Origin: Paraburkholderia azotifigens
GTDB lineage: Bacteria > Pseudomonadota > Gammaproteobacteria > Burkholderiales > Burkholderiaceae
DNA: 64,000 nucleotides
Reading direction: 5' to 3'
NCBI RefSeq assembly: GCF_007995085.1
Contig: NZ_VOQS01000003.1
Location: forward strand, 1,426,001 to 1,490,000
The notes under the pieces were generated by a model. That model had not been told where the DNA came from. It saw nothing but the letters and a program-made list of their open reading frames with translations, and did not search any database. Shown here piece after piece: positions 11,012-19,769 of the stretch. A program made the position numbers and the translations under genes. Position 1 is the stretch's first letter; each line of letters opens with the position of its first letter.

Positions 11012-14000
11012 ATGGCAAGCCCCACCAAAGCAACACTCGCTTCCTCCTTTGATACCGTCCGCCAGGTTGCGCAAGGACGGCGCGCAAGACGCATCGTTCT
11101 CATCCTGTTTGCCGTGCTGGTCGTGTTCGGCCTGCTCGGGTTCTTCGCGGCGCCGCCGCTGATCCGTCACATCGCCGAGCAGCAGTTGAGCCAGCAACTG
11201 GACCGGCCGGCGAGCATCGGCCGGATCTCGCTCAATCCGTACACGCTCAATTTCGAAGCCGAGCGCGTGCATATCGGCGAGCGCGGCGGCCAGGGCGATT
11301 TCGTCGACATCGAGCGGCTTGTCGTGCGCACGTCGTGGAGTTCGCTTTTCCGGCTCGCGCCCGTCATCGATGAAGTGCATCTCGACTCGCCGCGTTTCAC
11401 GATCGTCCGCTACGACGCGCAGCGCTTCAATTTCACCGACCTGATCGAGAAGTTCTCGAAGCAGCCGTCGAAGCCCGACAGCAAGCCCGCGCAATTCTCG
11501 GTTTCGAACATCCGCCTCGAGAACGGCAAGGTCACGTTCGACGACCGTCTGCTCGGCGTCACGCACGTGATCGATCAATGGCGGCTCGGCATTCCGTTCA
11601 TCGCCAACATGCCGTCGAAGACCGATATCTTCGTCGAGCCGCTGCTGCGCGCGCGCATCGACGGCAGCCCGCTCGCGATCGATGGGCGCACGAAGCCGTT
11701 CGCGAAGTCGCGTGAGTCGGAAGTGTCGCTGCGCTTCGACGGGCTCGACGTGCCCAGGCTGCTGTCGTACTCGCCGTCGAAGCTGCCCGTCACGGTGCAG
11801 GCGGGCAAGCTGTCGAGCGACCTGAAAGTGACTTTCGCGATGACCGGCGAGGTGCCGACGCTGCGCATCACGGGCACGACGGATCTCGCCGACGTCGACG
11901 TTCTCGACGAGCACAAGGCGCCGTTCTTCGCCGCGCGTTCGCTGCATGTGGCGGCGCAGACGCTGGAGCCGCTGAAGAGCATCTATCGTTTCGACGATAT
12001 CCGCCTCGACTCGCCGACCGTGCATCTCGCGCGCGACAAGAGCGGCGTGCTGAGCGTGCAGCGCACGTTCGCGCCCGCGCCGGCTGCGAGTCAGCCGAAG
12101 GCGGCGAGCGCGCCCGCTGCGGCGTCTGGCGCAGCGGCCTCCGATGCCGCCGGGGCCAAGGCCGAACAAGCCGCGCCGCCGCTCGATCTGCAGATCAGGC
12201 ATTTCGCGTTGTCCAACGGTGTCGTCGATGTGCAGGACGAAGCGGCATCGCGTCCCGTGTCGGCGGGGCTGAACAATCTGGCCGTCACGCTCGACGACTT
12301 CACGACGCTCGGCAAGACGCCCGCGCGCTACTCGCTCAACACGAACGTCAAGAACCAGCCGCAGAGCGCGCTCGGCGTCACGGGCAACCTGACGCTCGCC
12401 GCGAAGACGGCCGACGCGAAGATCGACCTGAAGTCGGCGCAACTGCCCGTCATGCAGCCGTATCTCGACACCGTGACGGCGGCGAAGGTGCTCGACGGCA
12501 CGCTCAGCATGCAGTCCAACCTGAGCGCGAACTGGTCGAAAGAGCCCGTCGACTTGCAGATCGGCGAAAGCCAGATCGATCTGCAATCGCTGAAACTGGC
12601 GGCGGCAGGCGCGAAGCAGCCGGCCATCGCGCTCGCCGATGGCAAGGCGAGCATCCGGCACGTCGATCTGGCGGCGCGCAAGGCGGAACTCGACAGTGTC
12701 GACGTGACGGGGCTGTCGGTCGATGCGCAGCGCCTGAAGGACGGCACGATCGATCTGGCCGCGCTCGCTGGTCCGCCGCACGAGGAAGTGCACGAACGCA
12801 CGGTGATCCACGCGGCGAAGAAGGCGGCGCAGGAAGGGCCGGCGTGGCACTACAGCATCGGCGAGCTGAATCTGAAGAACGGTGCGGCCACTTTCACCGA
12901 CAACACGACCGCGCACCCCGTCAAGCTCGCCGTGACGCCGCTGAATCTCAAGGTGCAGAAGATCAGCGACGATCTGAGCCGCGCGCTGCCCGTCGATCTG
13001 CAGGCGACGGTGAACGGCAAGGGCACGCTCGGCGTGAAGGGCGACGTGACGGCGACGCCGCTCAAGCTCGCTGTGAAGATCGACGCGAACCGTCTGGACG
13101 CCGCCGCGCTCGAGCCGTACTTCGGCAGCAAGCTGAACGCAACGGTCGCGAGCGCGCTGCTGAATGCGAGCGGCGACGTGACGCTCGCGCAAGGCGAGAA
13201 AGCGAAGGGCATGCGCGCGACTTATCGCGGCGACGCGGCGCTCGTCGACGTGCGGATGATCGACAAGGCCACGTCGGACCCGTTCGCCGGCTGGCGTTCG
13301 CTTGCGCTGACGGGCATCAAGGCGGATTACGACGAGCGCGGCACAGACGTGGATGCCGCCAAGGTCACGTTCGCGAACTTCTACGGCCGCGTGCTGCTCG
13401 ACGCACAAGGCAAGCTGAATCTGAAGGACGTGGTCGCGCACGAATCGGGCGCGCCGCAGTCGCTGACGCGCGACCAGAGCGGGAAGGGCAAGGAGCCGAT
13501 TCCGCTCAGCCCGCCTGCCGCGTCCGAAGCGCAAGCGGCTGCGCCGGCTTCCGCTGCGTCGGCGGCCAACGCGACCGTGACGGCGGCGACGCCGCCGCAA
13601 AGCCCCGTGCGCCTGCACTTCGGCCAGCTCGTGCTGCAAAACGGCCGCGTCAACTACACCGACAACTTCATCAAGCCGAACTACACGGCGAACCTGATCG
13701 CGATTCAGGGCACGGTAGGCGCGTTCGGCACGGACTCGAAGCAGTCGGCGCCCGTCGACGTATCGGCGAAACTCGCGGCCAATGGTCCGATCACGATCCG
13801 CGGTTCGGTCAATCCGCTGATCGCGAAGCCCGCGCTCGATCTGACGGCGACGGCGCACGGCATCGAGCTGACCAACCTGACGCCGTACTCGGCGAAATAC
13901 GCGGGCTATCCGATCACGAAGGGCAAGCTGAACGTCGATCTGCACTATCAGCTCGCGAACGACCAGCTGACGGCGAACAATCACATCTTCATCGACCAGC

Positions 14001-14794
14001 TCACGTTCGGCGATCACGTCGACAACGACACGGCAACGAAGCTGCCCGTGAAGCTCGCCATTTCGCTGCTGAAGAATTCGCGCGGCGAGATCGACGTGGA
14101 CATTCCCGTGTCGGGTTCGCTGTCGAATCCGGAGTTCAGCATCGGCGGGCTGATCTGGCATGCGGTGCTGAATCTGCTGCAAAAGGCCGTGACGGCGCCG
14201 TTCTCGCTGCTCGCGCATGCGTTCGGCGGCAACGGCGAGGAACTGGGCTACGTCGAGTTCGATGCCGGTTCGGCGGTGTTGTCCGACGCGTCGCAGAAGA
14301 AGCTCGACACCATCGTCAAGGCGCTGTCCGACAAGCCGTCGATCCGCCTCGACATCATCGGGCGCGTCGATCCCGCCGTCGATACGCCGGCGCTGCGCAC
14401 CGCGTATGTCGACCGGCTCGTGCGTCAGCAGAAGATCAAGGACACCGTCGGCAACGGCGAGAGCGTCGATCCCAGGACGATCAAGGTCGACGACAAGGAA
14501 TACGACAAGTATCTGACCAAGGTCTACAAGGATTCGGACTTCAAGAAGCCGCGCAATTTCGTCGGCCTGACCAAGACGTTGCCCGACGACGAGATGAAGT
14601 CCGCGCTCGCCGAACATGCGCCCGTCACCGACGCGAGTCTGCGCGATCTCGCCCAGCGGCGCGCGCAGGCGGTGCAGCAATACTTCGAAGGCAAGATCGA
14701 CAGCGGCCGCGTCTTTATCGTCGCACCGAAGCTCGATGCTTCGGGTATCGGCGACAAGGGCGCGACGACGCGCGTGGATTTCGGGTTGAAGTAA
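11012..14794 (+). CDS. Large DUF748 (AsmA-like) membrane-anchored protein
   Basis: A 1,260-residue protein with one N-terminal transmembrane helix (about residues 27-49) and a long periplasmic region. Several AsmA/DUF748-like blocks recur, each with a strand-rich pattern and a phrase like 'leu-x-asn-gly-x-val-x-phe/tyr-x-asp'. Two Ala-rich low-complexity linkers (about residues 350-390 and 835-865) separate blocks. The C-terminal part (from about 1,080) carries the conserved Gly-Tyr-Val-Glu-Phe-Asp-Ala-Gly-Ser segment of this family. AsmA-clan proteins such as YhdP/TamB bridge inner and outer membranes and are implicated in phospholipid transport; applying that role here is inference. Start at 11012 is the only ATG ahead of the membrane helix. 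Confidence 0.88.
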   Translation: MASPTKATLASSFDTVRQVAQGRRARRIVLILFAVLVVFGLLGFFAAPPLIRHIAEQQLSQQLDRPASIGRISLNPYTLNFEAERVHIGERGGQGDFVDIERLVVRTSWSSLFRLAPVIDEVHLDSPRFTIVRYDAQRFNFTDLIEKFSKQPSKPDSKPAQFSVSNIRLENGKVTFDDRLLGVTHVIDQWRLGIPFIANMPSKTDIFVEPLLRARIDGSPLAIDGRTKPFAKSRESEVSLRFDGLDVPRLLSYSPSKLPVTVQAGKLSSDLKVTFAMTGEVPTLRITGTTDLADVDVLDEHKAPFFAARSLHVAAQTLEPLKSIYRFDDIRLDSPTVHLARDKSGVLSVQRTFAPAPAASQPKAASAPAAASGAAASDAAGAKAEQAAPPLDLQIRHFALSNGVVDVQDEAASRPVSAGLNNLAVTLDDFTTLGKTPARYSLNTNVKNQPQSALGVTGNLTLAAKTADAKIDLKSAQLPVMQPYLDTVTAAKVLDGTLSMQSNLSANWSKEPVDLQIGESQIDLQSLKLAAAGAKQPAIALADGKASIRHVDLAARKAELDSVDVTGLSVDAQRLKDGTIDLAALAGPPHEEVHERTVIHAAKKAAQEGPAWHYSIGELNLKNGAATFTDNTTAHPVKLAVTPLNLKVQKISDDLSRALPVDLQATVNGKGTLGVKGDVTATPLKLAVKIDANRLDAAALEPYFGSKLNATVASALLNASGDVTLAQGEKAKGMRATYRGDAALVDVRMIDKATSDPFAGWRSLALTGIKADYDERGTDVDAAKVTFANFYGRVLLDAQGKLNLKDVVAHESGAPQSLTRDQSGKGKEPIPLSPPAASEAQAAAPASAASAANATVTAATPPQSPVRLHFGQLVLQNGRVNYTDNFIKPNYTANLIAIQGTVGAFGTDSKQSAPVDVSAKLAANGPITIRGSVNPLIAKPALDLTATAHGIELTNLTPYSAKYAGYPITKGKLNVDLHYQLANDQLTANNHIFIDQLTFGDHVDNDTATKLPVKLAISLLKNSRGEIDVDIPVSGSLSNPEFSIGGLIWHAVLNLLQKAVTAPFSLLAHAFGGNGEELGYVEFDAGSAVLSDASQKKLDTIVKALSDKPSIRLDIIGRVDPAVDTPALRTAYVDRLVRQQKIKDTVGNGESVDPRTIKVDDKEYDKYLTKVYKDSDFKKPRNFVGLTKTLPDDEMKSALAEHAPVTDASLRDLAQRRAQAVQQYFEGKIDSGRVFIVAPKLDASGIGDKGATTRVDFGLK

Positions 14795-15102
14795 CGCCCG
14801 CTTTGCGCGCAGAAGCGGCGCCCGTCATGCGGCGCCGCGCTCACGCTTCTTCACATGTTTGCCGCGTTCGAACGCGTGCATGTCAACAATCGTCAAGGAT
14901 GACGGATCGGACATACGCGTATCGACGCATCGCGATTCCGTTCGTTTAGGATGCCAACCTTTGCGCCGCCCCGGCGCAACGATTCCGGCTAACCAGGGCG
15001 CCTGGCTATGCGCGTCGTGCTCACGCAAGCGGCCCGGCCGAGGAACTGCGAGAAAGCCGTCCAAGCGCATCGCCCGATGCCATTCCTAAGACGAGCTATC
15101 GT
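14795..15102. other. Intergenic region between DUF748 and rlpA-like genes
   Basis: About 308 bases without a convincing gene. Just after the DUF748 stop, two GGCGCC-containing arms (about 14816-14838) could form a GC hairpin without a U-run. Nearer the rlpA-like gene, CCAGG-CG-CCTGG (about 14995-15006) can pair as a second hairpin. No promoter is clear enough to call. Confidence 0.4.
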
Positions 15103-15729
15103 TTGAAAAAGAACCCTTTGCTACGGCGCCTCGGAGCTTCCGTTTCGTTCCTGCTGCTCGCGAGTGCGCTGCCCGCGTCGGCATCGGCGGCTGGCGCGAA
15201 GCACAAGCCGGCCGATCCCAGGCCGCGCCAGCGCGCGAAGAATGCCCAACACGGCGCGCGGGTCGATTCACATCGCGACGCGCACTGTGACGCGCATGCC
15301 GCATCGCACGACGATTCCAGACACAAGGCCGATCGCGCTGCACACGTCGCGCATGCGGCGAGCGCGAAAGGGCACGCATCGCGCTTCCGGCAACTGGGAC
15401 TCGCGTCCTGGTATGGACGCGGTTTTCACGGGCACCGCACGGCGAACGGCGAGCACTACGATATGTACGCGATGACGGCCGCGCATCGCACGTTGCCGCT
15501 CGGCTCGTATGTGCGCGTGACGTCGCTGGCGAACGCGAAATCGGTGGTGGTGCGTATCAACGACCGCGGACCGTACGCGCGCGGCCGCGTGATCGACTTG
15601 TCGTATCTGGCTGCGACGGCGCTCGGCATGCATCGCGCGGGCGTGGCGAAGGTGGCGATCGAGCGCGTCGACAAGCCGGAGGTGGAGCGCATCGCGCATC
15701 GTCAGATGCATCTGTCGACGCGCGGCTGA
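15103..15729 (+). CDS. RlpA-like protein (double-psi beta-barrel)
   Basis: A 208-residue exported protein. A signal peptide (residues 1-30, ending in an Ala-Ser-Ala-Ala-Gly region) is followed by a His/Ala/Lys/Asp-rich linker (about 31-95) and a double-psi beta-barrel of the RlpA type (about 98-185), with Ala-Ser-Trp-Tyr-Gly, the [13 protein letters not shown] segment and Asn-Asp-Arg-Gly-Pro-Tyr. Family members act on or bind peptidoglycan; Pseudomonas RlpA is a lytic transglycosylase of denuded septal glycan. The SPOR domain of full RlpA is missing, so septal targeting is uncertain. The start codon is TTG at 15103: no in-frame ATG precedes the signal peptide. Confidence 0.88.
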   Translation: MKKNPLLRRLGASVSFLLLASALPASASAAGAKHKPADPRPRQRAKNAQHGARVDSHRDAHCDAHAASHDDSRHKADRAAHVAHAASAKGHASRFRQLGLASWYGRGFHGHRTANGEHYDMYAMTAAHRTLPLGSYVRVTSLANAKSVVVRINDRGPYARGRVIDLSYLAATALGMHRAGVAKVAIERVDKPEVERIAHRQMHLSTRG

Positions 15730-15745
15730 CGCTCGCTTCGCAGCC

Positions 15746-17314
15746 TCAGGCGGCGCGTGTCGGCATGGCCGCCGACTTCTTCAGCGCAGTCCGTTCGATT
15801 ACGCCGGCGAGCGTATCGAACGCCGGTCCGATGCGCTCGTTGGGCACGCATGCATAGCCGAGCAGCAGGCCGCGCCGCTCCGGCGTTTCGCTGCTGTAGT
15901 ACGACGCGAGCGGACGCACGATCACGCCTGCGTCGTAGGACGCCGCCGTCACCTCGCGGTCGTTGGCGTCGTCGGGCAGGCCGAGCACGAGATGCAGGCC
16001 CGCTTCGTCGCCCATCACGGGCAGCGTGTCGCCGAAACGCGCGGTGATTGCGTCGATCAGAATCTGGCGGCGCTCGCCGTACAGCGCCCGCATGCGCCGC
16101 ACGTGGGACGTCAGATAGCCGTCCATGATGAACTCGGTCAGCACGGCCTGCTGCATCAGCTGACCTTCGCGATACAGCTCGGCGACGCCCGTGCGAAACG
16201 TATCGACCAGATGCTCCGGCGCGATCATGTAGCCGATCCGCAAACCGGGAAACAGCATCTTCCCCAGACTGCCGACGTAGATCACCTGGCCGGCGTCGTC
16301 GAGCCCTTGCAGCGACGCGAGCGGACGGCTGCCGTAGCGGAACTCGCTGTCGTAGTCGTCCTCGATGATCCACACGCCGTGCTGGCGCGCGTATTCGAGC
16401 AGCGTGCGGCGGCGCGCGAGGCTCATCACCATGCCGAGCGGATACTGATGCGACGGCGTGACGAGCGCGATGCGCGGCGGCGACTGCAAATCGGATTCGC
16501 GCGGATTCAGGCCTTCTTCGTCGACGGGCACGGGCGCGAGCGTCAGCCCCGATGATTGCAGCACGCTGCGCGCGCCCCAATAGCAAGGCTCCTCGACCCA
16601 AGCGCGATCGCCGACGTCCGTCAGAAGACGTACGGCGAGATCGATCGACTGATGAATGCCCGTCGTGATGATGATCTGATCCGGCGTGCATTTCACCGAA
16701 CGCGCGACGCGCAGATAGTCCGACAATGCGCGCCGCAGCGGACGATAGCCGCCGCCCGGCGAGTAGGTCAGCAGATCGGGATTCGCTTCCTTCCACAACT
16801 TGGCTTGCAGGCGGCTCCACGTTCGTGCGGGAAACTCGGCGACGTCCGGCACGCCGGGCATGAATGCGCCCCACTGCTTGGCCGACACACCCGCCTGGCG
16901 GATGAGCCGCGCGCCGCGCGTCGACAGTCCGCCTTGCGCGGGCGCGGCGGGCTGCGCGAGGCCTGCGGTGGGCACGTGACCGACCACGCCGATGGAGCCA
17001 CTCGCCGCGGGTGGCACCTTGCGCGCGTTGACAGCGGCCGTGTCCGGGCGCGTGTCGGCGACGTAGGTGCCGCTGCCCGTCGTCGAGATCACATAGCCTT
17101 CGGCCGTGAGCTGGTCGTACACGTGCAGCACCGTATTGCGCGCGATGCCGAGGTCGGATGCCAGCATCCGCGAACTGGGCAGCTTTGCGCCGGGCAGCAG
17201 CTGGCCCGTCAGGATGGCCTGCTGCATCAGTTCGAGCACTTGCCGGTAGACGGGTTCGGCAGCCGTCCGGTCGAGCCGCGCGGCAAGCCAGTCCGACAGA
17301 ATGACGGTGTCCAA
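15746..17314 (-). CDS. MocR-family PLP-dependent transcriptional regulator
   Basis: A 522-residue MocR/GabR-type protein. An N-terminal GntR winged helix-turn-helix (about residues 15-85, with Ala-Lys-Leu-Pro-Ser-Ser-Arg and Ala-Arg-Asn-Thr-Val) is joined by a linker to a fold-type I aminotransferase-like domain (about 130-505) with the Ser-Leu-Gly-Lys PLP lysine motif and Asp-Asp-Tyr-Asp-Ser-Glu-Phe-Arg-Tyr. Such regulators sense amines or amino acids through PLP. It is divergent from a spermidine/putrescine-type ABC importer, so it very likely controls that operon. The start appears to be TTG at 17314; the next Met lies inside the HTH domain. GGTTC motifs lie in the shared control region. 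Confidence 0.92.
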   Translation of the reverse strand: MDTVILSDWLAARLDRTAAEPVYRQVLELMQQAILTGQLLPGAKLPSSRMLASDLGIARNTVLHVYDQLTAEGYVISTTGSGTYVADTRPDTAAVNARKVPPAASGSIGVVGHVPTAGLAQPAAPAQGGLSTRGARLIRQAGVSAKQWGAFMPGVPDVAEFPARTWSRLQAKLWKEANPDLLTYSPGGGYRPLRRALSDYLRVARSVKCTPDQIIITTGIHQSIDLAVRLLTDVGDRAWVEEPCYWGARSVLQSSGLTLAPVPVDEEGLNPRESDLQSPPRIALVTPSHQYPLGMVMSLARRRTLLEYARQHGVWIIEDDYDSEFRYGSRPLASLQGLDDAGQVIYVGSLGKMLFPGLRIGYMIAPEHLVDTFRTGVAELYREGQLMQQAVLTEFIMDGYLTSHVRRMRALYGERRQILIDAITARFGDTLPVMGDEAGLHLVLGLPDDANDREVTAASYDAGVIVRPLASYYSSETPERRGLLLGYACVPNERIGPAFDTLAGVIERTALKKSAAMPTRAA

Positions 17315-17315
17315 G

Positions 17316-17373
17316 TGGTTCTATCCGGAATTATGAAATGGTTCCCTATTGTAGAACCGTAACGGGCTATAGT
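17316..17373. promoter_or_regulatory. Divergent control region between mocR and the ABC importer
   Basis: TGGTTCTAT (17316-17324) and TGGTTCCCTAT (17339-17349) form a direct repeat spaced 23 bases apart. TAGAACC (17352-17358) is an inverted copy of GGTTCTA. MocR regulators usually bind paired direct repeats overlapping the target promoter, so these are candidate sites. TATAGT (17368-17373) is a plausible -10 for the importer operon; no good -35 is visible, which would fit activator dependence. Confidence 0.5.
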
Positions 17374-17465
17374 GGATCACGCAATCGATGCGATTCTTCA
17401 AAACGGGTGGAACCAAATGTGCGTAGAAACCCGTATAGATTGCCCAAAGGATGGAGACGGACACG

Positions 17466-18557
17466 ATGAAGACCGAAGACGTAATCGTCAGCTTTCGGGG
17501 TGTGCGCAAGACCTATGACGGCGAAACGCTCGTCGTCAAGCAACTCGATCTGGACATCTATCAAGGCGAGTTCCTCACGCTGCTCGGGCCGTCAGGCTCC
17601 GGCAAGACGACCTGCCTGATGATGCTCGCAGGCTTCGAGTTTCCGACGGGCGGAGAAATCTGGCTCGATGGCCAGCTGCTCAACAACGTGCCGCCGCACA
17701 AGCGCAACATCGGCATGGTGTTCCAGAACTACGCGCTGTTTCCGCATCTCACCGTCGAGCAGAACGTCGCGTATCCGTTGACCGTGCGCAAGCTGGCTGC
17801 CGGCGAGCGCGCGCACAAGGTCAACAACGCGCTCAAGATGGTGCGCATGGAAGGCTTCGCGAAGCGTTATCCCGCGCAGCTGTCGGGCGGCCAGCAGCAG
17901 CGTATCGCGCTGGCGCGCGCGCTCGTGTTCGAACCCAAGCTCGTGCTGATGGACGAGCCGCTCGGCGCACTCGACAAACAGTTGCGCGAGCACATGCAAT
18001 ACGAACTGAAATCGCTGCACGAGAAGCTCGGCGTGACGTTCGTCTACGTCACGCACGATCAGGGCGAGGCGCTGACGATGTCAGATCGCGTTGCCGTGTT
18101 CGACAAGGGTATCGTGCAGCAGCTCGATACCGTCGACAGCCTGTACGAATCGCCGTGCAACGAGTTCGTCGCGAACTTCATCGGCGACAGCAACCGGCTG
18201 CGCGGCACGGTGGCCAATGTCGACGGCGACTACTGCGAGTTTCACCTGATCGACGGCACGCGGCTCGTCGGGCGCAATATCGGTGGCGCGCAGGCGGGCG
18301 CGCAAGGCATCGCGTGTATCCGTCCGGAGCGCATGAAGCTCGCGGCGGGCGCGTCGAAGCCGGGCGCGAACGCGCTGGCAGGCGAAGCGCGCGGTCTCAT
18401 CTATTTCGGCGATCACGTGCGCATGCGCTGTGGTCTACCGCAACAGGATGAGTGCTTCGTCAAGGTGCCGCTCGGCACGGACGCGCTCGACGGCTTCGCG
18501 CCGGGCGTGCCCATCGCGCTCGAGTTCGCGCCGGAACATCTGCGCGTTTTCGCGTGA
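17466..18557 (+). CDS. potA: Spermidine/putrescine-type ABC importer ATPase (PotA-like)
   Basis: A 363-residue ABC ATPase of the polyamine/opine/iron importer group. Walker A (Gly-Pro-Ser-Gly-Ser-Gly-Lys-Thr-Thr), the Q-loop region, the signature Leu-Ser-Gly-Gly-Gln-Gln-Gln-Arg, Walker B with Met-Asp-Glu-Pro and the switch His are all present in residues 1-235. The remainder is a TOBE-type regulatory domain. It should sit on the inner face of the membrane with the two permeases downstream. I chose ATG 17466, with GGAG nine bases upstream, over ATG 17451. It is the first gene of the importer operon divergent from the MocR regulator. The exact substrate (putrescine, spermidine or another amine) is not proven by sequence. 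Confidence 0.9.
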   Translation: MKTEDVIVSFRGVRKTYDGETLVVKQLDLDIYQGEFLTLLGPSGSGKTTCLMMLAGFEFPTGGEIWLDGQLLNNVPPHKRNIGMVFQNYALFPHLTVEQNVAYPLTVRKLAAGERAHKVNNALKMVRMEGFAKRYPAQLSGGQQQRIALARALVFEPKLVLMDEPLGALDKQLREHMQYELKSLHEKLGVTFVYVTHDQGEALTMSDRVAVFDKGIVQQLDTVDSLYESPCNEFVANFIGDSNRLRGTVANVDGDYCEFHLIDGTRLVGRNIGGAQAGAQGIACIRPERMKLAAGASKPGANALAGEARGLIYFGDHVRMRCGLPQQDECFVKVPLGTDALDGFAPGVPIALEFAPEHLRVFA

Positions 18558-18615
18558 GCAGAAACACAACAACGTCAACGTCATAAGCAGTCCATCACAC
18601 CATAGAGGAACCATC

Positions 18616-19668
18616 ATGAAGAAGATCGTGCAATCGCGCTGTGCCGTGGCTGTCGGCGCTTTCGTCCTCGCGCTCGGCGCCGTCGCGCAGGCGAACGCGG
18701 CGGAACTGACGGTCGTGAACTTCGGCGGCGCGAATGGCGACGCGCAGAAGGCGGCATTCAACCAGCCTTTCGAAGCGCAAAGCGGCTCGAAGGTGACGGC
18801 CGTCGAATACAACGGCGAGCAGGCCAAAGTGAAGGCGATGGTCGAAGCGAAGCATGTGAACTGGGACGTCGTCGAAGTCGAATCGGGCGACCTCGGCCGC
18901 GGCTGCGACGAAGGCCTGTACGAGAAGCTCGACTGGTCGAAGCTCGGCAAGAAGTCGGATCTGATTCCCGAAGCGCCGCAAACGTGCGGCGTCGGCATCT
19001 TCGTATGGTCGACGGCGATGGCGTACAACGCCGACAAGCTGAAGACGGCGCCCGCGAGCTGGGCCGACTTCTGGGACACCAAGAAATTCCCGGGCAAGCG
19101 CGGCATGCGCAAGGGCGCGCGCTACAACCTGGAATTCGCGCTGATGGCCGACGGCGTCGCGCCGAAGGACGTCTACAAGGTGCTCGGCACGAAGGAAGGC
19201 CAGGACCGCGCATTCAAGAAGCTCGACGAGCTGAAGCCGAATATCCAGTGGTGGGAAGCAGGCGCGCAGCCGCCGCAATTCCTGGTTGCGGGCGACGTGG
19301 TGATGTCGACGGCATATAACGGCCGTATCGATGCCGCGCAGAAAGAAGGCAAGAATCTTAAGGTGGTGTGGAACGGCAGCATTTACGACCTCGACTACTG
19401 GGCGATGCCGAAGGGCACGCCGAACAAGGCGCTGGCCGAGAAGTACATCGCTTACACGATTTCGTCGAAGCCGCAGCAGGACTACGCGAAGCACATCGCG
19501 TACGGTCCGGTGAACGAGTCGGCGATCAAGTCGCTGGATGCGAAGACGCTTGCCAATCTGCCGAATTCGCCCGCCAACGGCAAGAACGCAGTGCTGCAGA
19601 ACCTGACGTTCTGGACCGATCACGGCGACGAACTGGAGCAGCGTTTCGCGTCGTGGGCGTCGAAGTAA
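18616..19668 (+). CDS. potD: Periplasmic substrate-binding protein of the polyamine-type ABC importer
   Basis: A 350-residue extracellular solute-binding protein of the PotD/PotF-like group. Residues 1-30 form a classical signal peptide ending Ala-Asn-Ala-Ala. The mature start Glu-Leu-Thr-Val-Val-Asn-Phe-Gly-Gly is typical of the family. AGAGGAA sits six bases upstream of ATG 18616. Binding-site residues cannot be assigned confidently without alignment, so the ligand class rests on similarity and on the partner genes. It follows the ATPase gene after 58 bases; a strong hairpin lies just downstream, which may protect the mRNA and raise expression of this gene over the permeases. Confidence 0.9.
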   Translation: MKKIVQSRCAVAVGAFVLALGAVAQANAAELTVVNFGGANGDAQKAAFNQPFEAQSGSKVTAVEYNGEQAKVKAMVEAKHVNWDVVEVESGDLGRGCDEGLYEKLDWSKLGKKSDLIPEAPQTCGVGIFVWSTAMAYNADKLKTAPASWADFWDTKKFPGKRGMRKGARYNLEFALMADGVAPKDVYKVLGTKEGQDRAFKKLDELKPNIQWWEAGAQPPQFLVAGDVVMSTAYNGRIDAAQKEGKNLKVVWNGSIYDLDYWAMPKGTPNKALAEKYIAYTISSKPQQDYAKHIAYGPVNESAIKSLDAKTLANLPNSPANGKNAVLQNLTFWTDHGDELEQRFASWASK

Positions 19669-19683
19669 GCGTTTCGCGTTGAA

Positions 19684-19717
19684 CGATGCGGCTTTCTCGC
19701 TGAAGGAAGCCGCATCG
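19684..19717 (+). promoter_or_regulatory. Intercistronic hairpin between binding-protein and permease genes
   Basis: CGATGCGGCTT (19684-19694) pairs perfectly with AAGCCGCATCG (19707-19717) across a 12-base loop, giving an 11-bp stem. No U-run follows, so it is more likely an mRNA-stabilising or partial attenuating element than a full terminator, as in other importer operons where the binding protein is made in excess. Confidence 0.65.
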
Positions 19718-19769
19718 CCGCTGTAAGAGCAACGGCATGTTTGGCTTGCATTAAAGGCAGGAGAACAGT

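Noticed and set aside
10937..14680. 1,247-residue open frame antisense to the DUF748 gene
   Set aside because: It is Arg/His-rich shadow coding caused by high GC at third positions; the plus-strand DUF748 protein has a membrane helix and family motifs.
14795..15102. Riboswitch in the leader of the rlpA-like gene
   Set aside because: Some GC hairpins are present, but I could not match any known aptamer core.
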